A stretch of 45,212 bases of DNA from Mogibacterium sp. Its GTDB lineage: Bacteria; Bacillota; Clostridia; Peptostreptococcales; Anaerovoracaceae. The stretch is taken from the NCBI GenBank assembly GCA_017405845.1, contig JAFQZQ010000028.1, positions 1 to 45,212 of the forward strand, read 5' to 3'. This document shows positions 15,948 to 23,423 of the stretch, in pieces (position 1 is the first letter of the stretch; each line of letters opens with the position of its first letter). The notes under the pieces were generated by a model, which did not search any database, was not told the origin of the DNA, and saw only the letters and a program-made list of their open reading frames with translations. Both the position numbers and the translations under genes were made by a program.

Positions 15948-16241
15948 TGTGTGATTGTTTGTCACATATTACTCTTAATTATTTCCGGTTACTTCGTTTA
16001 CTTTATACACTCCCAGTAGTATCAATACTATGCCGGCACTGTCCATTAAGCCACCAAACTCCTGGAATCACGCAATTAACACCTTCTGTATCACCAAAAG
16101 GCTCCGTAAGCTATTACCTATTGTACAGACTTGTGATCACTAAAGCCATCAGTAAATTCTATTCATCGATATACATTTGGATAGTTCGTGTCTGTGCGCG
16201 CATTTTGGGACAAGAATGACGAACCTCAATCCATGCAATTC
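15948..16241. other. 294-bp intergenic stretch without a recognisable gene
   Basis: It lies between the gcv terminator and the terminator of the lpd operon. No convincing reading frame, RNA or repeat is seen. The only item of note is a tiny minus-strand frame at 15975-16046 (23 aa, MDSAGIVLILLGVYKV...) with GGTGG 4 bases before its ATG. It is too short to trust without expression data. The base composition is less structured than the flanking genes and could be gene decay. Confidence 0.5.
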
Positions 16242-16245
16242 AAAA

Positions 16246-16273
16246 GGGATCCGCTTTCGCGGATCCCTTTTTT
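16246..16273. terminator. Bidirectional terminator downstream of lpd
   Basis: A 9-bp stem GGGATCCGC (16246-16254) with GCGGATCCC (16259-16267), loop TTTC, T-run on plus and an A-run (16242-16245) that gives T on minus. Confidence 0.88.
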
Positions 16274-16296
16274 GCGCGATTATCGCCCGGTTTGTT

Positions 16297-17673
16297 TTAC
16301 AGTCTTGCTGCCTCCATGATCGCTTCTGCGAATGATGGATGCGGATGGATGATGTTCGCTACTTCTTCGAGCATCATGCCGCGGCCGATAGCTACCGCGA
16401 GCTCGCCGATGAGGTCGGACGCTCTGCCGCAGAGCAGGTGTGCGCCGATGATCTTGTGGTCGTCAGCTCTTGCTACCAGTTTTACGAAACCTCTGTCGAG
16501 TCCTGCGATGATGGTCTTGCCGTTTGCAGACATCGGATACTTCTTTGTGATAACTTCGATGCCGGCTTCCTTTGCCTCGTCAGCTGTCAGTCCGACTACT
16601 GCGATTTCAGGGTCTGTGTAAATGCAGCTTGGTACTGTGCCCATATTGATTGTAGCCTGGCAGCCATTGATCAGTGCTACTGCGTTGCGGCCTTCTGCCG
16701 ATGCTGTATGTGCGAGCTGGATTCCGCCGATGCAGTCACCGATAGCATATACGCTCTTGACAGGAGTCTCGTAGTTGCTGTCAACCTTGATGAAGCCCTT
16801 TGCGTCCTGAAGGTCAGGATACTCTGCAAGCAGCTCGTCGCTGAACACGCCGGCTGTGTTAGGTCTTCTGCCTACGCACATCAGAACCTTGTCTGCCGGT
16901 ACCTGGATCTCTTCACCCTTCTTGTTCTTGAGAGTGACTACCAGCTTGTCGCCGTCCTTCTCGATCTTCTGTACAGGGGAAGCAACGTGAACTGTAACGC
17001 CCTTCTTCTCAAGAGTCATCTTGATGCTGCGGCCGATTTCCTTATCGATAATAGGGAGAAGTCTGTCCATTCCCTCGATAACTGTTACATGATCGCCGAG
17101 GTCAGCATAGATAGTTGCAAACTCGATACCGATGACTCCGCCGCCGATGATGACGAACTCAGGGATCTCTGCCGCTCCCATGTCGAGCAGCTCTGTGCTG
17201 TCAACGACGCCCGGCAGATCGTAGCCAGGGATAGGAGGCATGAAAGGCTTGGAGCCTGTAGCTACCATGATGTTCTCTGCGGTGTATTCCTCGCCGTTTA
17301 TCACTACGCGGTGCGGAGCAACAACCTTTGCCTCGCCCTCAAGCAGGTCGATCTTTTTCTTCTTGATAAGTCCGCTGATGCCGTTTCTCAGTGTGTCGAG
17401 AACCTCATCCTTGCGCTCGCCGATTCTCTGGCGGTTTGCGTGAAGGCCTTCAACCTCTACGCCGACTTCTGCTCCGTGAGCAGCGTCTCTGTAAACGTCG
17501 GATGAATGCATGAGAGCCTTAGTAGGGATGCATCCTCTGTTGAGGCATGTTCCGCCAACGCGATCCTTCTCTGCGATCGCAACCTTCATGCCGAGTTCTG
17601 CAGCATAGAATGCAGCCTCATAGCCGCCCGGACCTGCTCCGATGATCAGGAGATCATAATTGAATTCGCTCAT
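16297..17673 (-). CDS. lpdA: Dihydrolipoyl dehydrogenase (L protein)
   Basis: A 458-aa FAD/NAD disulfide oxidoreductase that reoxidises the dihydrolipoyl arm of GcvH. Seen: N-terminal FAD loop 'IIGAGPGGYEAAFYAAELG', redox-active 'GGTCLNRGCIPTKAL' (CxxxxC), NAD loop 'IIGGGVIGIEFATIYADLG', 'YAIGDCIGG', and the C-terminal His-Glu pair in 'HPHPSFAEAI'. AAAGGA lies 9 bases before ATG. It is last in the operon after lplA (35-bp gap) and converges on gcvT-H-PA-PB, so L protein and lipoate ligase sit beside the complex they serve. It has no N-terminal lipoyl domain. Confidence 0.97.
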   Translation of the reverse strand: MSEFNYDLLIIGAGPGGYEAAFYAAELGMKVAIAEKDRVGGTCLNRGCIPTKALMHSSDVYRDAAHGAEVGVEVEGLHANRQRIGERKDEVLDTLRNGISGLIKKKKIDLLEGEAKVVAPHRVVINGEEYTAENIMVATGSKPFMPPIPGYDLPGVVDSTELLDMGAAEIPEFVIIGGGVIGIEFATIYADLGDHVTVIEGMDRLLPIIDKEIGRSIKMTLEKKGVTVHVASPVQKIEKDGDKLVVTLKNKKGEEIQVPADKVLMCVGRRPNTAGVFSDELLAEYPDLQDAKGFIKVDSNYETPVKSVYAIGDCIGGIQLAHTASAEGRNAVALINGCQATINMGTVPSCIYTDPEIAVVGLTADEAKEAGIEVITKKYPMSANGKTIIAGLDRGFVKLVARADDHKIIGAHLLCGRASDLIGELAVAIGRGMMLEEVANIIHPHPSFAEAIMEAARL

Positions 17674-17707
17674 TTCGAAATTCCTTTCTGTAGTTATATT
17701 TGGTGAA

Positions 17708-18703
17708 TTAAATTGACTTAGCTATAAGCCCCAATATCTCGTGTGCTGTTGCAGATGTGCCGTCAGGCAGCTTCGCGCTTAGCCCGCTGATGTCGCCTGC
17801 GTCATATCTGCAGTCTTTCAGCATCTCCTCGACAATGTCGAAGACCTCTGTCTCGAGTGCGTCGGAATAGATCTGACAGTTCCTGATGTATTCGCCCTTC
17901 ATCTCAAGCTGTATCTCAACTCCGCCCCATTCGAATCTGTGCTCTATTTCTTTTGTAAAAGGTATCTTGGTACCGAGGCGCCACTCCTCTGAAGCGTATT
18001 TGTCGAGAAGCGCCTGAGGGATCTCCGGCAGCTCCTCAATCACGGCTTCGCATCCGTACTCTCTCGAAGCAGCCCTTACCATTGCATCCTGCATGGCGAG
18101 AATCAGCTCTCTTGTATCTGCGTTCGCCAGATCTCCGCCCACGTGATCTTTGAGATTTGTAACTCTCGACCGCACGGACTCAACGCCTTTCGACTTCAAC
18201 TTTTCCGCCGAAACATTCAGATATTTCGACAGATCGTCACCCTTTACATCCATCATGATGGTGCCGTGGTGGTAGTTGAAACCGTTCGATGAGAAGTACG
18301 CATGACCCGAGAATTTTCTGCCTGTGACCGTGAGATCATTGCGTCCCGTCTTGGCCGCATCGATACCCAGCAGCCTGCAGGCCAGAAGTATCACGTCAGT
18401 CTGCCTTGCTATATCGAAAAGGCCGTCCTTCGCGATGAATGTGAAGTTGAGGTTTCCGAGGTCGTGGTAAACCGCTCCGCCGCCTGACATGCGGCGGGCA
18501 AGATAAATGCCGTCGCGCTTTATCGCCTCAACGTTGCATTCACGCCATGGATTCTGATTCTTTCCAATCACCACCGTGTGAGCATTCTGCCACAGGAACA
18601 GCGTCATCACGCCGTCTTCGGCATTCATAGTCAGATGCTCTTCCGCGGCAAGGTTCACGTATGGATCGGTGCAGTCCGTCTTTATGACCCTAAGATTCGA
18701 CAT
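17708..18703 (-). CDS. lplA: Lipoate-protein ligase A
   Basis: A 331-aa ligase that activates free lipoate with ATP and attaches it to the lysine of GcvH. Signature parts: 'RRMSGGGAVYHDLGNLNFTF' for lipoyl-AMP binding, 'GRKFSGHAYFSS' with the catalytic lysine, and 'HHGTIMMDV'; a C-terminal accessory domain follows. ATG 18703 is chosen (AGGTGA 5 to 6 bases before) over GTG 18712. The start overlaps the end of the upstream membrane protein gene by 14 bp. Placement between that gene and lpd, facing gcv, points to lipoate scavenging for glycine cleavage. No lipA or lipB is seen here. Confidence 0.95.
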   Translation of the reverse strand: MSNLRVIKTDCTDPYVNLAAEEHLTMNAEDGVMTLFLWQNAHTVVIGKNQNPWRECNVEAIKRDGIYLARRMSGGGAVYHDLGNLNFTFIAKDGLFDIARQTDVILLACRLLGIDAAKTGRNDLTVTGRKFSGHAYFSSNGFNYHHGTIMMDVKGDDLSKYLNVSAEKLKSKGVESVRSRVTNLKDHVGGDLANADTRELILAMQDAMVRAASREYGCEAVIEELPEIPQALLDKYASEEWRLGTKIPFTKEIEHRFEWGGVEIQLEMKGEYIRNCQIYSDALETEVFDIVEEMLKDCRYDAGDISGLSAKLPDGTSATAHEILGLIAKSI

Positions 18704-19334
18704 CGCTTTCACCTGTCATTTCAGCGTCTTCGGCGGCGTCCTGAAGAGCCTCCAGATCTTCATGAATCTCCTCGAAGGCTTCCTCATCCTCTTCCGGAAT
18801 GTCCGCATTGACATCGCCTTCCACGTTTTTCAGAGTCGCCGGATCGATCGGCTCCGGACGAGGTTTATCGGTTTTATAAAACGTGAAATAGTACTCGTCA
18901 CCGCGCCGGATATTTCCGTTTTTGTCAACAATTATGTCGCCCATCCAGGCAGTTTTGATAACGCCGTTTCTGTAATCCCACTTAACAACGCGGTCTTCAT
19001 ATACCGAATCCTGCTCATCGTAGTTGTAGCCGTATCTCTCGGCGTAATCCCTGTTGTAGTGGCTGTATGCCAGATATGTCAGGACGATATCGTCGCCCTC
19101 AATGACAATATCCTCGTAATCACGCTCGATAGCGAATCTGCCCTGCATCGCCTTGCGCATTTCCTCTTCGGATTTGAATGTCGTTCGCTCAACGTGCACG
19201 ATTATAAAGTTGATCAGAAAAGCGATAGCGGCAACCAAAACAACAAAAGCCACTGCCATTAGCAGCCTTTGATTTTTACGTCTGATATACCACTCCTTCG
19301 CCCATGCTTCGGCGTTTCTTCTGTTCTGATCCAT
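18690..19334 (-). CDS. Single-span membrane protein, function unknown
   Basis: 214 aa: a basic cytoplasmic N-terminus (1-24), a membrane span (~25-47, 'LMAVAFVVLVAAIAFLINFIIV'), an extracellular-type domain (~50-165) rich in Tyr/Asp with 'YSHYNRDYAERYGYNYDEQ', and a very acidic C-terminal tail. I do not recognise the family. No ribosome binding site precedes the ATG. The promoter -10 lies 6 bases upstream, placing the transcription start on the A of ATG. It is the first gene of the operon with lplA and lpd and overlaps lplA by 14 bp. Confidence 0.78.
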   Translation of the reverse strand: MDQNRRNAEAWAKEWYIRRKNQRLLMAVAFVVLVAAIAFLINFIIVHVERTTFKSEEEMRKAMQGRFAIERDYEDIVIEGDDIVLTYLAYSHYNRDYAERYGYNYDEQDSVYEDRVVKWDYRNGVIKTAWMGDIIVDKNGNIRRGDEYYFTFYKTDKPRPEPIDPATLKNVEGDVNADIPEEDEEAFEEIHEDLEALQDAAEDAEMTGESDVES

Positions 19335-19340
19335 AGGTAA

Positions 19341-19369
19341 ATTTTACCAACAATCCGCGGCTATCTCAA
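19341..19369 (-). promoter_or_regulatory. Promoter of the lplA-lpd operon (leaderless)
   Basis: Minus-strand TTGAGA (19369-19364), a 17-base spacer ending TGG, and TAAAAT (19346-19341). The start seven bases downstream is position 19334, the first base of the ATG. The spacer and extended TG make this one of the best promoters in the window. Confidence 0.7.
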
Positions 19370-19380
19370 CAGTCTCTCAG

Positions 19381-19412
19381 AAACAAAGGCCGGCACTTCA
19401 TGTGTCGGCCTT
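19381..19412 (-). terminator. Terminator of the DUF937 gene
   Basis: A 9-bp stem GGCCGGCAC (19388-19396) with GTGTCGGCC (19402-19410) and one G-T pair. A T-rich tract (TTTGTTT) follows on the minus strand. Confidence 0.75.
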
Positions 19413-19439
19413 CATTCAGATTCGTATAATAATATTCCG

Positions 19440-19955
19440 CTATTTCATCAGCATTCCGAGGATATTAACAACATCCTTAGCATCAACACCGTCGAGGAGT
19501 CCGCCAACTACCTTCATCATGTCGCCGGAGCTGCTCTTAGCTGTCTCAGCCTTTGCAGTCTGACCCATCTTGGACATCAGGATAGGTGCCATAATAGCCA
19601 TGATCTTGAGGATGGTCTTGGTGTCAAGTCCGCTCCTCTTCTTAGCCTTTGCAGCTACCTCTTCCTCCTGTGCTCCGAGAAGGTGTCTTACGATCTTTGC
19701 ACCGTCGTCAACATCAGCAGTCTTTACAGCCTGTCTCAGGTCTCTTGTGTCCTGCTTGCTGTGATCGTTCAGCGCCTGAAGGAATCCATACCTGGTATCT
19801 TCGTTCTTCATCTGTCCCTGCATTCCCTGAAGGAGCAGAGGCATAACTGTCTCAATTGCCGACTCTGCACTCTTACCGTCAACTCCGAGCATACCGCTTA
19901 CCTGATCGAGTGCGCCGCTCTGAAGCATCAGCTTCATGATGGTTTCCATATCCAT
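19440..19955 (-). CDS. DUF937-like protein
   Basis: A 171-aa helical protein resembling DUF937/YidB proteins: 'SGMLGVDGKSAESAIETVMPLLLQGMQ' near the N-terminus, then a Gly/Ala/Met-rich hydrophobic region ('ILKIMAIMAPILMSKMG') and a second repeat-like helix pair at the C-terminus ending 'GMLMK'. The function of the family is not known to me. GGAGG lies 9 bases before ATG 19955. It is monocistronic, with its own promoter and terminator. Confidence 0.78.
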   Translation of the reverse strand: MDMETIMKLMLQSGALDQVSGMLGVDGKSAESAIETVMPLLLQGMQGQMKNEDTRYGFLQALNDHSKQDTRDLRQAVKTADVDDGAKIVRHLLGAQEEEVAAKAKKRSGLDTKTILKIMAIMAPILMSKMGQTAKAETAKSSSGDMMKVVGGLLDGVDAKDVVNILGMLMK

Positions 19956-20014
19956 GGTTTATATCCTCCTTGTTGTTTGACAAATACAAGAAATATAGTC
20001 TCATTCGTGATTAA

Positions 20015-20043
20015 ATTTTATCCGCTTTACGCGTATTTTTCAA
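20015..20043 (-). promoter_or_regulatory. Promoter of the DUF937 gene
   Basis: Minus-strand TTGAAA (20043-20038), a 17-base spacer and TAAAAT (20020-20015). It gives a leader of about 50 bases with a normal ribosome binding site. A CAATGC/GCATTG hairpin (20041-20057) without a T-run precedes it and may mark the 3' end of the next gene's mRNA. Confidence 0.65.
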
Positions 20044-20059
20044 TGCTTTTCGCATTGTA

Positions 20060-20515
20060 TTACTTCACCGCAACTCCGCACTCGCGCTCCATGATTTTCG
20101 CGAACGATTTGATGCATGTGTGGACTATTCCGGTGCAGTAAGTCTTGCGCCCAGGATCAGTGAATTCGTAGTCTTCGATCAGCTCAGGGCAGATGCTGCT
20201 GACGTATTCCTTAGCGACATCCTCATTGAGCTCCCTTACGAGATCGATGCACTTTCTGAACGCCGGATCGCCCTTCACCGTTCTGCCGAACACCTTGCCA
20301 ATGCACATCGTGGCTCCTGCAACTGCTCCGCATACGTTGCCGCCGTCGCCGAATCCGTATGGGAATCCTGTTGAGAGCGCGATGGCCTCTTCGCCTATGC
20401 CGAGCTCATAGTGTCTGTTGAGCACCTCGAGTACCGACTCCGAGCACATGAATCCCGTAGTGAAGTTCTCGGTCGCATCAGCGAGCATTTTCTCCATGTT
20501 TACTTCTTTTACCAT
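20060..20515 (-). CDS. C_GCAxxG_C_C family cysteine-rich protein
   Basis: A 151-aa protein with the spaced cysteines of the C_GCAxxG_C_C family: 'FMCSESVL', 'GNVCGAVAGATMCIG', 'RKCIDLV', 'SICPEL', 'YCTGIVHTCIK' and 'ERECG'. Such proteins are thought to bind metal or act in redox; the exact function is unknown. ATG 20515 is preferred over 20527 because GGAGG precedes it by 5 bases. It lies 22 bp downstream of the flavin reductase gene in the same direction, which fits a redox role. Confidence 0.85.
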   Translation of the reverse strand: MVKEVNMEKMLADATENFTTGFMCSESVLEVLNRHYELGIGEEAIALSTGFPYGFGDGGNVCGAVAGATMCIGKVFGRTVKGDPAFRKCIDLVRELNEDVAKEYVSSICPELIEDYEFTDPGRKTYCTGIVHTCIKSFAKIMERECGVAVK

Positions 20516-20537
20516 GTCTGCCTCCATACCTTTTTAT

Positions 20538-21152
20538 CTATTTTTTACGTGCTTTTTTCTGCCGCTTCTGAGCGGCTCTGCGCTTAGCGGTTTTTGTCTT
20601 CATTATGCTGTACCCGAAGCTGCCGACCTCTTCAGGCACAAGCCTGTAATACTTTCCGTGGTTGAACGCCACAAGGTCCATCGCGCCGAAATCGTAGGCA
20701 CCACTTTCGTCCACATACTTTTCGTCAATATGGACAGCTGTTATCTCCGCCATGAACATATCGTGTGAAGGCATTCTAACGATGTCCTTCACTTTGCACT
20801 CTATGTTTACCGGCGATTCAGCGATGAGCGGAGCCGACACCGTGTCTGCTTCTTCGCGCGTCAGCTTCTGCGACTCAAACTTGTCAACATCGCGCCCCGA
20901 GCGCACCCCGCAGAAATCCATGGCTTTTACGAGGCTTCTCGGCACCAGGTTAATAACGAACTCGCCGCTCTGCTCAATTATATCGTGCGAATACCGCGAC
21001 CGCTGCACCGAAACGTAGGTCATCGGAGGATTTGAGTTGATGATCCCGGTCCAGGCTATCGTTATTATGTTTGACTCCTCCATGCTTCCGCAGCTCACCA
21101 TTACTGTCGGCAGCGGGGCAAGGAGCGGTCCCGGCTTTGAATTTATCTTCAA
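20538..21152 (-). CDS. Flavin reductase family (FMN-binding split barrel) protein
   Basis: A 204-aa FMN-binding protein of the DIM6/NTAB flavin reductase group. Seen: 'PLPTVMVSCGSMEESNIITIAWTG', 'PPMTYVSVQRSRYSHDII', 'GEFVINLVPRSLVKAMDFCGVRSGRDVDKF' and 'HGKYYRLVPEEVGSFGYS'. The TTG start at 21152 follows AAGGAGG by 7 to 8 bases. The C-terminus is a strongly basic tail (KRRAAQKRQKKARKK) that is not part of the fold and may bind nucleic acid. The substrate is unknown. It is 4 bp after prmA. Confidence 0.9.
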   Translation of the reverse strand: MKINSKPGPLLAPLPTVMVSCGSMEESNIITIAWTGIINSNPPMTYVSVQRSRYSHDIIEQSGEFVINLVPRSLVKAMDFCGVRSGRDVDKFESQKLTREEADTVSAPLIAESPVNIECKVKDIVRMPSHDMFMAEITAVHIDEKYVDESGAYDFGAMDLVAFNHGKYYRLVPEEVGSFGYSIMKTKTAKRRAAQKRQKKARKK

Positions 21153-21156
21153 TTCT

Positions 21157-22134
21157 TTACCTCCTTACGGCAGATATCGCGCGCCATTCTCCGTCTGCAA
21201 GCACCTCTATTATATCAAAGCCTGCATCCTCTATTGCCTTTTTTACAGCATCTTCTTTGATGTCCAGTATTCCCGAGGTTATGTAGACACCGCCCGGTTT
21301 GAGCTGTGCAGCCGCGGCAGGCGAAAGCATTATCACGAGGTCGGCCATCAGGTTGGCAACTATTATGTCCGGCTCGTAGTCGACGCCGTCCATCAGATTG
21401 CCGTGCATGATGCTGATCCTTCCCTCGAGGCCGTTTTTCACAATGTTCTCGTTCGATACACGCACCGCCTCGTCATCAATGTCTATGCCAAGAGCCTCGT
21501 CCGCTCCGAGCAGCACTGCAGCCATCGCGAGAATACCCGTGCCCGTGCCGACATCGAGGACTTTTATCGGATAGCGCGATGGATCGTACGATCCGCCCAG
21601 ATCCTTCTCTAGAGCCTTTATGCACATCGAGGTCGTTTCGTGGAGCCCGCTTCCGAATGCCATTCCCGGGTCCATCTCGACAACGAGCTCACCTTCAGCA
21701 GCCTCGTAGTCTTCCCATCCCGGCTTTACCACGATGCGCTCGCCGATTTTTGCAGGTTTGAAGTGCTCCTGCCACTTGTAAAGCCACTCGCTGTCGTCAC
21801 CGGTTATGGTTGTCTTGTAAGCAATGTCATCCGCGCCGGCTTTAAGAGATTTGAGCAGGGCTTCTGCCTCATTCAGCCCTCTCCTGCCCTCTTCATCATC
21901 CGCAAAATAAAGCGTTATCGCTATCGTGTCGCTCCCGGATTCAGCTTCTTCAGCCGTGCGCGTGATCTCTTCATTTATATAATCGTACTTGTACAGGTCC
22001 TGATGCTCCGCTATGTCGACCGCGTCCATCGGGTCGTCGATCTGCATGGAGTCAAAGCCGGCATCCAGCAGAATCGCCTGAACCGTCTCCGATGCGTTTC
22101 TTTTAACTTCGATCTTGAGTTCTGTATATCTCAT
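21157..22134 (-). CDS. prmA: Ribosomal protein L11 methyltransferase
   Basis: A 325-aa SAM-dependent methyltransferase that trimethylates L11. An N-terminal substrate-recognition domain ('YTELKIEVKRNASETVQAILLDAGFDSMQIDDP') is followed by the catalytic domain with 'MAFGSGLHETT', SAM motif I 'VLDVGTGTGILAMAA' and 'IIVANLMADLV'. The length is usual for Firmicutes. AGGAG lies ~10 bases before ATG. It is first or early in an operon with the flavin reductase and C_GCAxxG protein, preceded by two membrane protein genes. Confidence 0.95.
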   Translation of the reverse strand: MRYTELKIEVKRNASETVQAILLDAGFDSMQIDDPMDAVDIAEHQDLYKYDYINEEITRTAEEAESGSDTIAITLYFADDEEGRRGLNEAEALLKSLKAGADDIAYKTTITGDDSEWLYKWQEHFKPAKIGERIVVKPGWEDYEAAEGELVVEMDPGMAFGSGLHETTSMCIKALEKDLGGSYDPSRYPIKVLDVGTGTGILAMAAVLLGADEALGIDIDDEAVRVSNENIVKNGLEGRISIMHGNLMDGVDYEPDIIVANLMADLVIMLSPAAAAQLKPGGVYITSGILDIKEDAVKKAIEDAGFDIIEVLADGEWRAISAVRR

Positions 22135-22156
22135 TCTGTTATCACTCCTAAATGGT

Positions 22157-22654
22157 TTATTGTGCAGCTTTGAGGTCGCGGATCACGAGGTAGAGGCAGA
22201 CCGCTCTTATAAGCAGGCCGGCAGCAGCGGCCGGTATACCGAATGCATAGTTTGCTCTCACGGGGATGATGCGTATCGCCAGGTCTAAAATGAGCAGCCC
22301 GGCCACCAGCTTATGAAACTTAACAGATGCCTCCGGGTTGCCGCGCAGCACTTTGGCAGCTGCGAACCCCAGCGCGACCGCAATGACCAATACTACGAAG
22401 TATACCGCAACCTCGCTCAGCATTGCCCTGTAGATATATGAAAGTGCCAGGGCTTCGACGCGTGGCAGCGCGCAGATGCCTATATCGAACAGCACGCTCA
22501 GCAGATTACGGCTGCTGAATATTGCAGGGTGGACGCCTGTCAGGAAGATGTACGGGAGCGGAAGCAGAGCACATATCTGGAATATGCGCACATACAGGTC
22601 TGCGCCGGTAAGCTGTCTTCTCACGTCAATGCCAAATCTGATTCGTGACATCAT
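22157..22654 (-). CDS. Membrane protein of four spans, function unknown
   Basis: A 165-aa hydrophobic protein with predicted spans at residues ~22-42, 60-80, 83-105 and 115-160 and a basic N-terminus (MMSRIRFGIDVRRQ). I do not recognise a family. Its ATG overlaps the TGA of the upstream gene (ATGA, 22651-22654) and GAGGTG lies just upstream, so the two are translationally coupled and probably work together. Confidence 0.7.
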   Translation of the reverse strand: MMSRIRFGIDVRRQLTGADLYVRIFQICALLPLPYIFLTGVHPAIFSSRNLLSVLFDIGICALPRVEALALSYIYRAMLSEVAVYFVVLVIAVALGFAAAKVLRGNPEASVKFHKLVAGLLILDLAIRIIPVRANYAFGIPAAAAGLLIRAVCLYLVIRDLKAAQ

Positions 22655-23289
22655 TTACGCACCTCCTCGAGAGTGCGCGAGAGCCAGCGCTTATCGAAAT
22701 TTCCTTTCAGCCCATCGTCATCTTCTGTGCTGTACACGAGCTCTCCGCTGTCAGGGTCAATGAACGCAACCGTTGCTCTGCCGGACGCAGGGTCTATCGA
22801 CGCGGAGGTCATGCCGTAAAGCTTGCACAGGGAATTTGTGTCCGGGGCGTTTACCTGCATCAGGAATTCTCCACAGCAAACCAGCTCACCCGACTCACAG
22901 CGCCCGCGCAGCATGGCATTCTCCATGAGCACCTTCTTCTCAAAGGTTTCAGTATCAATAACGACCGCATCGCAGAATACCAGCCCCATATCGGAATAGC
23001 TGTATTCATTAAGATAAAGACGTCCGTTACAAACCGTTGTGCCGCGGTCATATCCGAAGTTTCCCTCAACGACAAGCGCGTCATCGTATTTGGAGCCACG
23101 ATAGATACCGCATTGATCCTTCGTGCTGTATCTGATCGAAAGATCTGTCCCCTTGATCTTCTGATAATCGCTGATCAGGTAGGCGTGTTTTCCCATGTCA
23201 TATATTCCGACGGTAAACAGCATAGCGATCACCGAAAAGACGAGCACTATCACCATCAGAGCGTTCATTGTGAATTTGGAATTGTTCAA
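22651..23289 (-). CDS. Membrane-anchored extracytoplasmic protein, function unknown
   Basis: 212 aa: an N-terminal membrane anchor (~8-30, 'ALMVIVLVFSVIAMLFTVGIY') and an external domain with beta-strand character ('YDDALVVEGNFGYDRGTTVCNGRLYLNEY') and six cysteines. The TTG start at 23289 is supported by GGAGG 7 bases upstream. The TGA stop overlaps the start of the four-span protein. No family recognised. Confidence 0.68.
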   Translation of the reverse strand: MNNSKFTMNALMVIVLVFSVIAMLFTVGIYDMGKHAYLISDYQKIKGTDLSIRYSTKDQCGIYRGSKYDDALVVEGNFGYDRGTTVCNGRLYLNEYSYSDMGLVFCDAVVIDTETFEKKVLMENAMLRGRCESGELVCCGEFLMQVNAPDTNSLCKLYGMTSASIDPASGRATVAFIDPDSGELVYSTEDDDGLKGNFDKRWLSRTLEEVRK

Positions 23290-23365
23290 ATCAGCCTCCT
23301 GTCATATCTGTCCCACAGTTATTGTACAACAAATACGGACTATATATACGAATGAAATAAAGACA

Positions 23366-23400
23366 TAAAAAGAGCAGACGCCGTTAATGCGCCTGCTCTC
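23366..23400 (-). terminator. Terminator of tyrS
   Basis: A stem of 11 pairs between AGAGCAGACGC (23371-23381) and GCGCCTGCTCT (23389-23399), with one G-U pair on the minus strand, a 7-base loop and a TTTTTA tract. Confidence 0.85.
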
Positions 23401-23423
23401 CGTTTACTTATCATTCGGACGTA

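Noticed and set aside
15975..16046. 23-aa minus-strand hydrophobic peptide with a possible ribosome binding site
   Set aside because: Too short and isolated to separate from chance without expression or conservation data.
16339..17505. 388-codon plus-strand frame across lpdA
   Set aside because: Shadow of lpdA, which carries all FAD, NAD and redox motifs.
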